This document shows positions 11,426-24,611 of a stretch of DNA of 64,000 nucleotides, piece after piece. Every line of letters starts with the position of its first letter. Within the stretch, counting starts at the first letter, position 1. The stretch is taken from assembly GCA_029204225.1 (NCBI GenBank), contig CM055098.1:17287775-17351774 (forward strand), in the 5' to 3' direction. The translations under genes were made by a program, and so were the position numbers. Below the pieces are notes generated by a model. The model saw only the letters and a program-made list of their open reading frames with translations, was not told the DNA's origin and made no database searches. This DNA is from Diphasiastrum complanatum. Its lineage: Eukaryota > Streptophyta > Lycopodiopsida > Lycopodiales > Lycopodiaceae.

Positions 11426-13935
11426 GAAGAGTGGTCTATTTAACCTTGACTAAGGGTGCTTAGGTACACCCTCATTTTTGGTTTTTCTTTTCAACTTTTT
11501 CTTTGTTTGAGGGAGGGGTATGGGATTTTGAAAACTTTGGGCACAATCTCTCCAACATCACCAAGGCTTCTTCAAGGACAAGGTTTGGCCATTGAATACG
11601 GTTGCGGGCAAAAAAGAATTTTCATTCAACCTCAACTACATTCGGGGCCGTGGAGCTTGCTTGAGAGCTACAAGCACAATCTCTCCAACATCACCAAGCT
11701 TCTCCAACCTTAGATGAGGGTGGGCTATTGAATGCAATCACCATAGAAAATACACTCCCCGAACAAACATGAATAAAAAAAAAGTATAAAATTGGGGGGA
11801 GGGGGGGGGGAGCTTTAGAGGCACCTCGAGGTTTCACGATGACACTACATGAGCAACTAATCATGAATAAATGATTTTGACAAATCATGCACAAACTACA
11901 TGGTGTAAAGTCCAAATGCCCAGAAACTAGGCATCAACTGTCTGGGCCAACTAGGCATCAACTGTTTGGGCCAAAGCAATCCCATGTTATCCCTACTTGT
12001 TGGAAATACCAAGTTTCCTTAGGACCTTCCTAATGTGAATAGGGCTGAGTTCATTTGTGAGGAGGCATAACCTCCTCCTCCTCCTCCTCTCTCTCACGTA
12101 GAGTTCAGTGTCTCTTTCTTTGTATAATGCAAGCTTTTTTTAATAGAAGCATTGTGGGTGTTCTCTTTCCATCTCTCTCTCTTGTCTATTATGGCATGTG
12201 GTCGTGCGTGTCATTAGCATTGCCACAAGGGGTAAAAGAGGATGCATGACATTAGTGGAATTGCCAATTATGTGATGTGCAAAATACCATTTTAAAAATT
12301 GGAGACTCGCATTTAAGCCCCTTAGCAAGTTCTAAGTAAGGTCACATGAACAAATGCTTGGCCATTCCTCTTCTTAAAGCCTTTTGTTCATGAACTAAAC
12401 ACGCATGTTTTACTCTTTAGTTGTACATGGCCCTCTTTGAACTATGAGAGTGGTTGACACAAACAGTAGAGTCTCACCATTATGTTATCATATTTGGAAA
12501 ATACAAGAAAATAAGGATCAACTAAAAGGAGAGCAACAAAATAGTTGAGAATATTTGAAGAACCACTTGATAGAAAAAGACCTTCCAAAATTTTCCTTTG
12601 ATGCAATTTTGATATTGGCCTTTGTAAGTGTAAAAAAACTTTCTATCACTTTGAAGAAATTAATGGGAGCATTTCTTGTTATATGTGATCAATAAAGACC
12701 AAGAATAACACAAATCTTGTTGGAACGATTTCTATGCCGATCTACGGGTAGATTTACCAGTAGTTGAGTGCGGCACTTAACTAATGAACAATCAAAACTG
12801 TATGGTTGATTAGTAGTTAAAAGTACTACTGATTCCAAATTGGTCCTTTTCCTAGCCAAATTTGGGGCTTTCAGTCTGAACCACATTTGGGAAGGGAGGA
12901 AAAGAGATGAAGCCCGAGGGTTAGATAAATGGTTGACTAAGTGATCCAATTATTAAATTTATTTTCAATTCCTAAAGTATATATGATAGCAAGTGAGAAT
13001 AGAATTGGAAATTTAGCTTTGGCAGTCAGATAATCCATTTATGGGACCATCTCTGTTTTGTAGTTGGATTTGGTTCAAATTCCAGGAATTTGCAAGTGAA
13101 AGCAGATGGAATGTGTTTCATACATGAGCCTAGTATTTTGGGTTATTTCCTATGATAGAGTGTTTCTTTATAATGACTGAGACAATCAAGAGAGCTTCTA
13201 ATTTGTAAAAGAATTAAGCTCTTTCTACCAATTCTATTTCTTTGACGGTATTGATTTTAGTTAGATTGAGATTCTAAATCTGTGAGCCACCAAGATTCAT
13301 CTATGAAAGTTGTGTGCATAGAATATAGGAGATTCTTGATATAGAATATTTCTTGAATGAGAAGTATATTCCAAGTTATTGACTATATCCCAATGAGCTC
13401 ATATGACAGAGTTTAACTAATATCAAGAATAACCACTGAATTCAGTTGGAATTCAGCAAAACTTTGTAAACTCTAGAAGTTGTTCTAGGTGTTCGTATAA
13501 AGTTTATGTTGTTAAAGATGGGTGTTAAAATGGTCTTTACTTACTTGGTTGATTGTAGAATATGGAGCTCATAATTTGGTTAAAAATCGGGTTGGAAGAA
13601 TATTCTTGAAATCCAATAATTTTCCTTGGGAAAAAGGTTTCAAAATGATTCTTATATTTCCTAAGTCATATGTTGTACATATACTCCAGTATCTTTCAAT
13701 GATTAAATATGGGTTTGGAGTCCTATAAATTATGATCGATGAGTCATAAAATTCTAAATGTTTATGATTGATGGATCATAAATTGATACTTTATGGACAT
13801 TAGAAGATCATAAAGAAATGTGATGATTCTTAAGATAATGAGTAATTCTCGATCAATTAGGAGAGTCAAGGATTTAGATTAGTCGTTTGAAATCTAAATT
13901 TCTTCGTTCCAGTGCATACTTGAGATTGTGTGGAT
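11426..13935. other. Intergenic sequence with simple repeats
   Basis: No coding region is recognised. A near-pure G run lies near 11795-11812. A CTC/CT-rich tract at 12068-12100 sits inside sequence that looks like the promoter-proximal part of an LTR (TGTTGGAAATACC start near 11998), but no partner LTR is seen. Confidence 0.4.
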
Positions 13936-15413
13936 TGTCGGAAAGTGGTGTGCAGAAGATAGGTCTAGCTCGAAAAGAAACGAATGAAAATAATTCGTGT
14001 GTCTAGAAAGAAAACTTTTTGTGCATGGCGGAATAAACTATCTTCATCTTTCCAATGCATGACTACACCTATCAATTTCAAACAAGACAATAGTGATAGA
14101 AATCACGTTTGAACTTATAGTAACTAACTTTGAAATCGCCAGTACTACAGTGATTACGTAGCCAAACAATTAAGCATCAAAAATTATCAGACAAATAATT
14201 AGTCGCAAAGAAAATACAGAAACGCATACATTCTGAGACGAAGCTAAACGCAATAAAGAGTAGTATTGATTCAAAATAAACCGCGTACTCTATGCTATCT
14301 CTGAGCGGCTAAAATGAAAGTCTGAATTAATGCGCAATTTGATAAGCAGTAGCGCAATAACAATCTCTAAAACAACTCTAAGAAGTGAGCTAGAATGTTC
14401 AGGAGTGTTCAAGCTCGCAGGCTTGAGAGAGAGAGCTAACTATTTAAATGCTTCTGATGATCTCTTAAAATTGTATAAATATGAACAACTATTTATACTA
14501 AGAAATTAGGTCGTCAAATGCGATCGCCAGTTGGCTGGTGATCAGTTGGCATCCATCCTTATCACCTAATGTACTTCTAAAGATAGATATAGTACTTATG
14601 TCGTAAATCGATGGTCGTGAGCGCAATGGAGACTCGGTTGCTCATAGCATAGGCGTGTAGGAACGTAAACGCAACAGTTAGCAGCAGAAATATTCAAGTA
14701 GAGGAATTCATACAGTTTGCGCAAATGAACGATGCAGTAGTGAGACAAAAATTGCACTCTGATAAATATCAACAGTGAGTACAATGGCTTGAAGTAATAA
14801 CTTCAGCTTGTTGAGCGTGATAGCGTTGGCTACAGATAACTCTGATTGAAAGAGAAATTCGAAAAAAAAAAATCCAAAAATTAACACTTACATAGCTTGA
14901 ATTAGCTAATATAGAGATTTACAAGAGAGGAAATATCTTACAAGCCTTTAAGGCTATTTATGCCGGTCTTTTCAAAAGTTGGTAACCACCAACCGCCATT
15001 GGGATATTTGTTTGTCCAGCTGTTTTTAGGATTACTCATAAGTTGGCGAAGTCGGTCAGCCCAAAATGCGGAAAAAATGAAAAAGGTCGAAAAAGGCGAA
15101 TGCCTTAAAAGTGATTTCTAAGGTATTCTGGCCACTTGGCCAATGTGTCACATTTTTCACTAAGGAGCGAAAAAGGCGAAGGTGCCTTAAAATGATTTCT
15201 AAGGTATTCTGGCCACTTGGCCAATGCGTCGCATTTTTCGCTACGGAGTGAAAAAGGCAAAAAAGACGAAGGTGCCTTCAAATGATTTGTAAGGCATAGA
15301 AAATCTCAAAGGGAAAAAATGTGAAGGCCTAAAACTATGTTGTCAGCCTTCGGTTTTTCAGGATGCTCATTACTTGAATGATTTGTTTAAGACTGAGCAT
15401 ATGAAATCTAACA
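13936..15413 (-). repeat. 3' LTR of a Ty1/copia element
   Basis: On the minus strand the LTR begins TGTTAGATTTC at 15413, directly after the polypurine tract TAAGGGGGAG. It ends CTTTCCGACA at 13936, giving about 1478 bp with TG...CA ends. A TATA-like ATAAATAG lies near 14955. The part from 13936 to about 14560 is highly similar to 58354-59130, where the same end is joined to a primer-binding site, which confirms the boundary. The GA run here (14424-14434) is only 11 nt. Confidence 0.82.
15075..15300 (-). repeat. Tandem repeat inside the copia LTR
   Basis: About two and a half copies of an 80-bp unit lie in tandem. The unit contains GGCCACTTGGCCAATG and GCGAAAAAGGCGAAGGTG (plus-strand reading). 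They lie in what would be the U3 part of the LTR, where short tandem repeats often act as promoter elements. That role is inference. Confidence 0.7.
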
Positions 15414-15420
15414 CTCCCCC

Positions 15421-15765
15421 TTAATGTGGATCCTGAAAAACTTTGATCTTCAGATTTAACATATCGTTAAATCTGAGATGTTTCTCCTTTGATAGAGCCT
15501 TTGTAAAGTAATCTGCTGCCATGTAATTTGTTCTGCAGAAAATCAATACTACTTCCTTACTGTGCACTTTCTCTCTAAGGTAGTGATACTTGATTTCTAT
15601 ATGTTTGCTTCGAGAGTGAAATCTTGGATTGAGAGATAGCGCTATTGTGCTTTGATTGTCACAATAGATTGTTGTAGGAAGTGGTTGTGCAAGATTGAGG
15701 TCTGCAAGCAGTTGCCTAAGCCAGATCGCTGTTGTGGGTATTTCCTGCACAATAATAAACAAGTG
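15421..15765 (-). pseudogene. Ty1/copia RNase H C-terminus
   Basis: The minus-strand frame gives IWLRQLLADLNLAQ, TTIYCDNQSTIALS and RSKHIEIKYHYLREKV, ending with ADYFTKAL and a stop just before the polypurine tract. This is the last third of copia RNase H with the conserved DNQS and SKHI motifs. The rest of pol is missing: beyond about 15765 the sequence changes to unrelated LTR-like DNA, so the element is truncated. Confidence 0.93.
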
Positions 15766-15786
15766 AGTCCCACCACTTAAAATATT

Positions 15787-16490
<704 letters not shown>

Positions 16491-16499
16491 GGTGAAGGC

Positions 16500-17480
16500 G
16501 AGGTTGCCGCTCCCAGTGAAGGACCCCTATGCTACTGGTATGCACTTGTATCTGAGTCAGATTCACGTGCTCACCAAGCTGCAAGAGTTACTTCCCAAGG
16601 AAACTCAAAAAATCCTGAAAAAGTGCATTTTTTTTTTTTTTTTGGGGGGGGGGGGGGGGGTTTGCAAAATTTTAAGATTTTTTGGGAACAAACCCTTGCA
16701 AAATGGTATGCACTTGTATCTAGGTCAGATTCACCTACTCACCAAGCTGTGAGAGCTACTTCCCAAGAAAACTCAAAAAATCCCGAAAAAAGTGCAATTT
16801 TTTGGGTTTTTTTGCAAAATTTAAAGATTTTCTAGGAACAAACCCTCACAGACTGGTATGCACTTGTATCTAAGTTAGATTCACCTGCTCACAAAGCTGC
16901 GAGAGTTACTTCCCAAGGAAACTCAAAAAAATCCTGAAAAAAGTGCATTTTTTGGGGGTTTTTTGCAAAATTTTAAGATTTTCTGGGAACAAACCCTCTC
17001 AGACTAGTATGCACTTGTATCTAGGTCAGTTTCACCTGCTCACCAAGCTGCGAGAGTTACTTCCCAAGGAAAAAAATCCTGAAAAAAATGCATTTCTTTG
17101 GGGTGCAAAATTTTAAGATTTTCTAGGAGAAAACCCTCACAGATCAATATCCACTTGTATCTAAGTTGGATTCACCTGATCACAAACCTGCAAGAGTTAA
17201 TTCCCAAGGAAACTCCAAAAATCCTGAAAAAAGTGCATTTTTTGGGGTTTTTTTGCAAAATTTTAAGATTTTCTATGACAAAACCCTCACAGATTGGTAT
17301 GCACATGTATCTAAGTTAGATTTACATGCTCACCAAGCTGCAAGAGTTACATCCCAAGAAAACTGAAAAAATCTTGAAAAAAGTGCATTTTTTTGGGGTT
17401 TTTTGGCCAAATTTTGAGATTTTATGGGAACTAATCTTTGCAGGCTAGTATGTGCTTGTATCTGAGTCATATCCACTTGC
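16500..17480 (+). repeat. Tandem repeat, about seven units of 140-165 bp
   Basis: Each unit has GGTATGCACTTGTATC, then a TCAC(C/G)TGCTCACCAAGCTG-like part, GAGTTACTTCCCAAGGAAAC, AAAGTGCATTTTTT with a T/G run, and GCAAAATTTTAAGATTTT. Units start near 16538, 16703, 16856, 17008, 17146, 17297 and 17447. In the first unit the T/G run is expanded to about T17 G17. The open frames across it are by-products of the period. It may be the leader of an LTR element or a local satellite. Confidence 0.85.
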
Positions 17481-18443
17481 TTGCCAAGCTGCGAGGGTTA
17501 CTTCTCAGGGAAACTCAAAAATTTGTTGTCTAAGAAGGTTCTAGGCCACTTTTTGCTCTTGGGAACCTTCACAGGGGCACTTTTTTTGGGATCTAACTAT
17601 CGCAGACTTCTCTGTGTCCTTGTCTTAGTGAGATGGAACTTCAGAGAGCTCTACGAAGGTTACTTCCCAGAAAATCTTAAAATTTTGCAAGAAAACCCCC
17701 CAAAAAAATGCACTTTTTTCATGATTTTTTGAGATCTGCTGGGAATTAACCTTCTCATAGAGTTTTGTAGATAGATCTAACCTAGATCCGGCTACTATGA
17801 AATTTTTGTGAAGATCCAATGGTTATATTTTCAAATATCTAAGAAAAAGTGCCAAAAAACTGAGTTTTTTCCAAATCCTGACAAATCTGTCCATCAAGAA
17901 CTCTTGCAGAACTCACATTGTCTAGAAATGGTCCAGATACAGCTACTGTAGGAAGGTTGAAGGTTTGATTCACTTAGATCTGAAGAAATCTCAAAAAAAA
18001 AAAACACAAAAAACCAAGAAAAAGGGCTAAAATCACACTATTAGCCAACTAAAACTGATCAAATCTTGTCAAATCTAGATTGCAGTCACATTATCCATCA
18101 AGATCCAACATCTCGGGACTGAATCAAGTGAATGATCCTCAAATCAAGCCGATCAGTTCCCTCCATAGCAACCACTATCCATCCATCATTCTTCTGTCCC
18201 ATCTCTATTCCATCTTCTATCTCCATCTCTGCTAGATAAATCCATTTCTGTCTCTATTCTCATCCATACTGATCCACCATTTACCGATTCTCTTCTCTTT
18301 TTTTTCTTCTCCATCTCCCACAAAAAAAAAAAAGGGTTGGAACACCAGAGTCATTGAGCAAACCTTGAAGCAATTCACCAACAAATCGATGAAAGTGATG
18401 GGTGGTAGGGCGCTAGACAGCCTCCACCAATTTGCAGGAAAGT

Positions 18444-18455
18444 GCTCTGATACCA
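18444..18455 (-). other. tRNA-iMet primer-binding site
   Basis: The minus strand reads TGGTATCAGAGC, the complement of the initiator tRNA(Met) 3' end used by many plant LTR retrotransposons. It implies a minus-orientation element with its 5' LTR on the higher-coordinate side. Confidence 0.7.
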
Positions 18456-19450
18456 AGTTACAAGCTAAGATTCACTAGCTATGCTAGAAAGTAGGACTTA
18501 AGCTAGGAAGCAGGAAGAGAGAATGCTTGAGGCTAAAGAAGAGCAATCATCATAAACTGAATAAAGGAATACAATGCTACCCTACATATACCCTCTCCCT
18601 GAATCAAATAGAGGATTCAAAAAAGGGAGGAAAAAAGGATTTGGAGGGAAAATAGTGCCCCCCCCCAATAGGAGGATCCCCACTCCAAATCAACGTGACC
18701 AAGTCCTAAAAGTATGACCAAATAGGGCCCCCAAGGCCAGTATAAGATTAAAAAAGGGCCCTTAGAACTGCTTATGCATGAATAAAAGAATGGACGCAGC
18801 GAATGTAATGCTTCTTGGTTTCCAAGGGGAGGCTCGAACTTGGGACCAAAGAAACTTTGGATGTCAAGCTAACCAACTAAGCCAACCCACTGGGAATCGA
18901 CGAATGTAATGAGCCAAATCCATAACTAAAGGTATCATTCATCTAAGAAGCAATATGAAGCTAGTCGCTGGATAGAGTACAAGCAAAAGCTTTGGTGTCT
19001 CATCGCTTGGACAGCGATGAAGTATCTCATCGCATTGATGCATCAAGTCAAATCTTATGGTGTATGAGTTCAAAGCTGTGAAGGCAGCGATTTGCTTCAA
19101 GGCACGCGCTCAGATATACATAATGGTATAAGAATTCAAGCATAGTGTGTGCTTCATAAAGTGGTATGAAAACAAGCAATGCAATGGCTTCTAGCCAGCA
19201 ATGGCTTCTAGCCAGAGATGGCTTGCCAACATATATGTGGACAGATGTAGTGTATCCAAACTACTTCCATTCTGAGCAGCGATGGGCAGCGATCAATTGC
19301 TAGTGCTTTATGTAAGCAAACAACCATATGCAATGATAGAATCGCGATGCAGTAGGCCGCGCTACAACACCTTCCAAATGTGTGTATTCTGCCCTATCAT
19401 ATATTACCTTAAAGCAATCCCATAGCAAGACTAGATAGGCAAAAGCATAC
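18456..19450 (-). repeat. Probable 5' LTR region next to the primer-binding site
   Basis: Sequence directly upstream (on the minus strand) of the primer-binding site should be an LTR. I see no second copy in the window. The junction (CTTGTAAC) is not a canonical CA end, so the outer limits are uncertain. It contains the SINE-like insertion at 18811-18900. Confidence 0.35.
18811..18900 (-). mobile_element. 90-bp tRNA-like SINE with 11-bp target duplication
   Basis: The insertion is flanked by perfect copies of CGAATGTAATG at 18800-18810 and 18901-18911. On the minus strand it contains TGGCTTAGTTGG (18873-18884), a perfect box A, and GTTCGAGCC (18831-18839), a perfect box B. They lie as far apart as in a tRNA gene or slightly more. 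No LINE-derived tail or poly(A) follows. A tRNA gene is unlikely because the acceptor arms do not pair. Confidence 0.75.
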
Positions 19451-19778
19451 ACTTACCGTTGATAGTGTGGATCACTCTCCGATTGTAGGAGGATGGGCGT
19501 TGCAAATCCAGAACTATATTGCCATGAGGAGAAGGAGAAAGGACAGAGAGAGCGTGGGAAGGGAAGCGGATATATGCCACCTTCCTTATAGGTGATTTCA
19601 TTTGTAGAAAAAGCCTTCAATAATAGCCGTAGGATGAAGCAAAGTCGATCTTGACCATTGAAGTAGCAATAAATGCAAGTGGAGGTTAAAACATTTTCCA
19701 CCAAAAAAAACTTTTTTAGGGGATCATATCCCTTACAAAGCTTATGATTCCAAGTAGCGTAAAATAGCGTCGAGTACC

Positions 19779-19780
<2 letters not shown>

Positions 19781-19868
<88 letters not shown>

Positions 19869-19870
19869 GA
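19781..19870. repeat. (GA)n microsatellite
   Basis: A GA run of about 90 nt is broken by one GGGA near 19857. Confidence 0.95.
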
Positions 19871-20178
19871 TTAGCAAGAGTGAATTTTAGGATTGTCTCC
19901 TTGTCCTCTTTATATAACTGAAGATTCACTTAGGTGCACTGAGCACTTGATATTGCTCACCTCTAGATCGAATTCCTATTGTGTGCATTCATCTTAGCCA
20001 TTCAAGGAAATCAAGTTTCTCACTCAAATGACTACTTTTAAAAAGAACTTTGTAAGGGATTCTTTCAACTTAGTGTGTCAAGGTAAGGCATTTTAAAATG
20101 GTCTAGTGTCAAAAGGGAAAACTCTGTTCACAATTGTTCGAAGTACAAGTAAAACCGAATGACCATAAAGTAGAGTCC

Positions 20179-20180
<2 letters not shown>

Positions 20181-20262
<82 letters not shown>
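20181..20262. repeat. (GA)41 microsatellite
   Basis: An uninterrupted GA run of 82 nt follows GAGTCCAT. The upstream run at 19781 also follows GTACCAT, so the two flanks are slightly alike. Confidence 0.95.
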
Positions 20263-20265
<3 letters not shown>

Positions 20266-21402
20266 CAATAATCGGAATATAATGAACATGATTTTATTAT
20301 TGAATACAAGGCTTTTCTTAAGTTGACGTGAAATTTGCTAGAGGCGAAAAGCTCCAAAATAGCCAAGAGCTGGTGGTGGTAAACATCTTCCCCTCTTCAA
20401 AAACATTTGCAGCTTTTTGTTCATCGAAAGAGGAGGATATATGTTCATCGATTGACTTTTGCATTAGAAAATCACCAAAATATGATGTATTTATACTTAT
20501 CATTCATGTCTTTACTTCAATGTAGATGATCATGTTGATAGTTTTCAATTGGGCTTTGAAAATCGGATGTAGCATGATTTGTTCCTACACATCTCAGCTC
20601 ACACAATGGATCATTATCACCAATATTTGGCGCTCTCACATATTTTTAAACATTTTTAGCAAGGATTCTCAAATATGTGTCATATTCTCATTCATGCAAT
20701 ACTATATCAATGTCAAGTCTGAACATGACAAAGGAACTGTCATCTTTAACTTTATTATTCATAGAACACACTAAACAATGGCATCCCTACTAATGTCGTC
20801 AGCAGACAAGTACGTGCGGATCAATGCATAAAACTGCATACACACCAGGATGTTGAATTTTCTATCACTCCAGAGGTGAAAGCCAAATTTAGCCACGTGA
20901 ATGTAGTAAAAAGGGCAAAGTACGGTGAGATTGAAAATACTACTACGAAATATATTTTGAACTAACAATCAAATATTTCACTACTGCATAGCAAGTGCTC
21001 AACTTCTAAAACATTACATCCTCCACACTGAAATTTAATTCAACTAATTTCTCAAACCTCATCTTGTACACTCCAAAGAATAGAAAATAATTTGTAGGAG
21101 TTCTAGGATTTCACAAAAAGGATGAAGGGCATCGACCCAAGAATTTTACGATATAAGGGAAGAATTTAATGAGCAACTCATCAAATCTCACAAAGTTTTA
21201 TATTGCAGCTAAGATCACAGCTTATTATCATGAATAATACACAAAAGGATGATCAATAGAAGATAATTCCAGGCCTTGAAACTTGGATAGCTATTGTGGA
21301 CAAGTTCTGAGTTTGGTATGATAATGATAATTACAAGTATGAGGAACAAGCATCAATGGCAGTTTATCTAAAGTGAAAAGGTTATTTTTATTTCAAGTTC
21401 AG
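20263..21402. other. 3' flank of the FBPase gene
   Basis: This AT-rich sequence has no recognised coding region. Part of it must hold the 3' UTR of the minus-strand FBPase gene. I could not choose one poly(A) signal among several A/T-rich candidates. Confidence 0.45.
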
Positions 21403-21803
21403 TCATAATTCATATCCCGGGTTGATGAGTTGTTGAACATCTTCATAGCTCTCCAATTCTGAAACATCCTCCTTACTTCCCAAAAAAAGAGGCAATCTTT
21501 GGTGGACACCCACCGGTTGAATATCAAGAATTCGTCTTTTGCCATCTGAACCCTTTCCATTTGCTTGTTCAACAAGGAAACTTAGAGGATTTGCCTCATA
21601 CACAAGTCTCAAATGATCCCTAGGATTCATAGCAATGCCACCGTATAGAATGGTCCTGTGCAGATCAGCTACTAAAGAACAAATATAACGTGCCGAATAC
21701 TTCTTAGGATTTTGGCCCTTTCCTTGACGGATGTTATCAATATAGTTGCGAAGACCTTCTGGCCAATCGAAGTATCTGGCATCATTTACAGAGTATATTT
21801 GTC
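21403..21803 (-). CDS. cFBP2: Chloroplast fructose-1,6-bisphosphatase II, exon 3
   Basis: This last exon follows an acceptor CATGCAG and continues the frame from exon 2 as ...PER-GQIYSVNDARYFDWPEG. It carries the substrate-binding core KKYSARYICSLVADLHR, LYGGIAMNPRDHLRL and FLVEQANGKGSDG. It ends RLPLFLGSKEDV...QQLINPGYEL and a stop at 21403. The exon is 401 bp. Together with exons 1 and 2 it completes a 1281-bp frame. The C-terminal wording matches plant cpFBPase II rather than the redox-regulated Calvin-cycle isoform. No stop or frameshift is present, so the gene looks functional despite the huge first intron. Confidence 0.95.
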
Positions 21804-24611
21804 CTGCATGAGAATCTCAGTCACTCAAAATTGAGCAAATCCACCGCAGCAAGATATCCATCTATACGCCCAGAGATTCTTAGAAATATGAGATGAACAT
21901 CAAACTAGAGAATTAAAAAAGCATTTCCCATGCTAAGTAACTCAAAACAAGGATGAACTCTCAGACCCAGAAGTGCATCCTGGTCTCAATTTATATTGAA
22001 GGCTATTTATCATAAAAAGAGAAGAAACAAAAGGGAGGAAGATGTAGCTGTACAAGAACATACTTAAAGGCATATCCTACAAGGACATCAAACAAGTGTT
22101 GAAAACTCCAGTGAATAAGCTGCCTCTGATGTAGTAGATATGCCCATACTATCTTTGTTAAGCAACTACAAACCAGAATCAACCGTCAGACCCAAATTGC
22201 ATCCCGGCCATATTTTGAGCTCAAAGCTATCCATCATAAAAAGAGAAGCCACAACTTGGAGATATATGATAAGTGGAAGAAAATACAACTGTACAGAAAC
22301 AAGCCCTTCAATAAATTGCATGTTGGTCAAGAACTTTCCTATCCTTGAGTTGTGGAGTTCAATTCTGCTGATCCACACCAACAACAAACAAGATAAAAAG
22401 CTCAAACTTCAAACCAGATCATACAAAGACATCAAATAGGTCTAGAAATCCTCGATGAATAAGCTGCATTCTGACAGAAATATGAAGCTGCTTTGATGTA
22501 CTTCATGTAATTTTAGGAAGACAATCAACTAGTAGGAAGAGAAACTGCATGACAGAAGGTTAAAAAAAGGACAGAATTACTCCAAACAGAAACTCAAGGG
22601 ATAATATATTGTTTTTCACTATACCAATCGACAAGCCTAGGAGCCTCTGAGCGCGCTATGTTAAAGCTGGAGTGCAACACCTCACATCCAAGTTAGGAAA
22701 TGTCCTCTGAGGGCTCTATTATAGTTAGTAGAGAGACAATTGCCTTGAAGATAGATGGAAGTAACAATACCAATGGTACACAAATTTCATGTGTTACGAA
22801 TGATTCTGTTGTTTAGACTTGGCACTGCAATTGGCCTTCCAGATGGCGTGCAACAGAGATCCAAAAGCACAATTTATTTTAACACTGACAAAAATATTTG
22901 GTCAGTCAAGATCAGATACACAAGATATCATAGGTTGTGGTGTGGCCTAATTTTCATAGTTTGAGGCCTATGCTCGAATTTTTAACAACATGGAGCAGGT
23001 GGGAACATAGGTGAACCCAAACGCTTACCTTGTAACACTAGCTCGTAGAGTAGCAGGCATAACACTGGTAGAAGCAGAAGTAATGGTGAGATATCTGCGG
23101 CATTACACTTTGAGATGTCACAAAGTCACACAAGCCATAGGTAGAGACAAGGCACATGTTCTTGAATCAAACATGGGAGATATGCTGAGGAGTTTGGCAA
23201 CGAGGTTGAGAGGGATGCATGTCTGGAAATTGAGGCCACCAAGGAAGTAGATCCTTGTACAAGGACTAGAGCTAAGCCAAACACTGCCTATTTGCACCCA
23301 TAGAAACTGGCCCAGAGGCTAGGGCATGACCAGATGCACGGATCTGCATTTGACCCAGAGGCAGCAGTACAACCAAAGGTTGTATAGGCACCAGAGTTCC
23401 TTGCAGCTGTAGAGGTTGTGGCTGACCATTGGGAAATGAGAGGCAGAGGACAACCGAGATGCATTTCCTCCTTCAATTCCTCCACCAAAAAAATTTGTTT
23501 GCATTGTCAGCTTCAGACAGTGACTCAATTCCTTAATGGTTGAGAATGAGGTTGTGTAAACTGGCTCACATATCTCAGTTAGATGCTACTAGCATTGGAT
23601 CCAATTGTATACTGGACTTCGTGATGTTGAGTTTTGTATATCTTTTGCTTCTCAGCTCCTCAACGTCAAATTGCAATCATGTGCATTGTGGTGATGTGCT
23701 TATGTGCTGTTAAAAAGTTCTAAATTTTTATTTAGTTACACAGATTCTGAAAACTTCTATGAAGATTCAAGCACTGCGCTAATATAAGTTTCAAGCCACA
23801 ACAATGTAAAATGAATCTTATCTCCTCAGATACAATATAGACCTGAGTATCGTAATTTTCCAGATTTTCATTACAAACATGCTTCAACTTGCAAAGAAAC
23901 AAATTGCATGGATATCCTATATCAGTGAGTATCTTCATAGAATGGCATGTAAAGAGAGATCAAAATTCTTTCGTGGAATTTCAACCTGAGGATTGATCAG
24001 CCTTTGATGCAGGTGAATGCTATTTTTCATAGCTATTTTTGACTTTTTGTTTTAAGAAAAGCTGAAAGCCTAAAAAATTCTGTGTATGCATTGATGTTAA
24101 TGTGCTCCTTCAAAGCTTGCCAAACGTTTAAGCCAAAGTACCCCACAGCACAGGTGCCATGGGGTGCAGGTACCGTACCACGGCACACGTACGGCACCTG
24201 TTTTTTTTTTTTTTTGGTTTTTTCACTTAAAAACTGATTTAAAAAAAATTTCATAAAAAAAAAAAAAAAAAACAGGTGCTGTGGGTGTCGTGGAACTGAA
24301 GTTCCACGGCACCTGTACGGCACCCACGGCACCTGGAACTTTGGTTTAAGCAAACCAGAATTTTTTGATATAATCATTTTAGAAAATAGCAGCCACTTAA
24401 AGAGGATGTAAGGAATCCTGAAAGCCTTTTCGATTTGTCACAAAAATGAGATCCAATGTTCAGTATGACAACAATAACATGTGTGGCCCAAAATAGTTCA
24501 GAAACAAACAACCTTTACCCTCAAATGAAACCTCAGGAAAATCAATATAAAAATGCAGGTCATGTACACGTGACAGATGAACACATTCAATTGAATGTAA
24601 TAGCTAGGTAC
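21804..24611 (-). other. FBPase intron 2 (2.8 kb)
   Basis: The donor is GTACCT after GAAAGAG (24612 side) and the acceptor is CATGCAG (21804 side). The donor-side base G completes a glycine codon with GA from exon 3. Two AAACCAGA(A)TC-containing blocks near 21970-22080 and 22170-22440 are imperfect direct repeats of each other. The only other recognisable content is the GC-rich foldback-like module at 24120-24350. Confidence 0.85.
24120..24350. repeat. GC-rich foldback-like module with A/T core
   Basis: Arms built from variants of GGTGCCGTGG and ACGGCACC flank a core with a T run, about 30 bp of AT-rich sequence and an A18 run. The outer edges are weak inverted repeats (TTAAGCCAAAGTA and TTAAACCAAAGTT on the opposite strand). 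It has the same plan as 32650-32995 but different arm sequence. No coding capacity is seen. Confidence 0.6.

Noticed and set aside
18811-18900. A true tRNA gene
   Set aside because: Box A and box B are present but no cloverleaf with paired acceptor arms can be made. The flanking 11-bp repeat shows an insertion.
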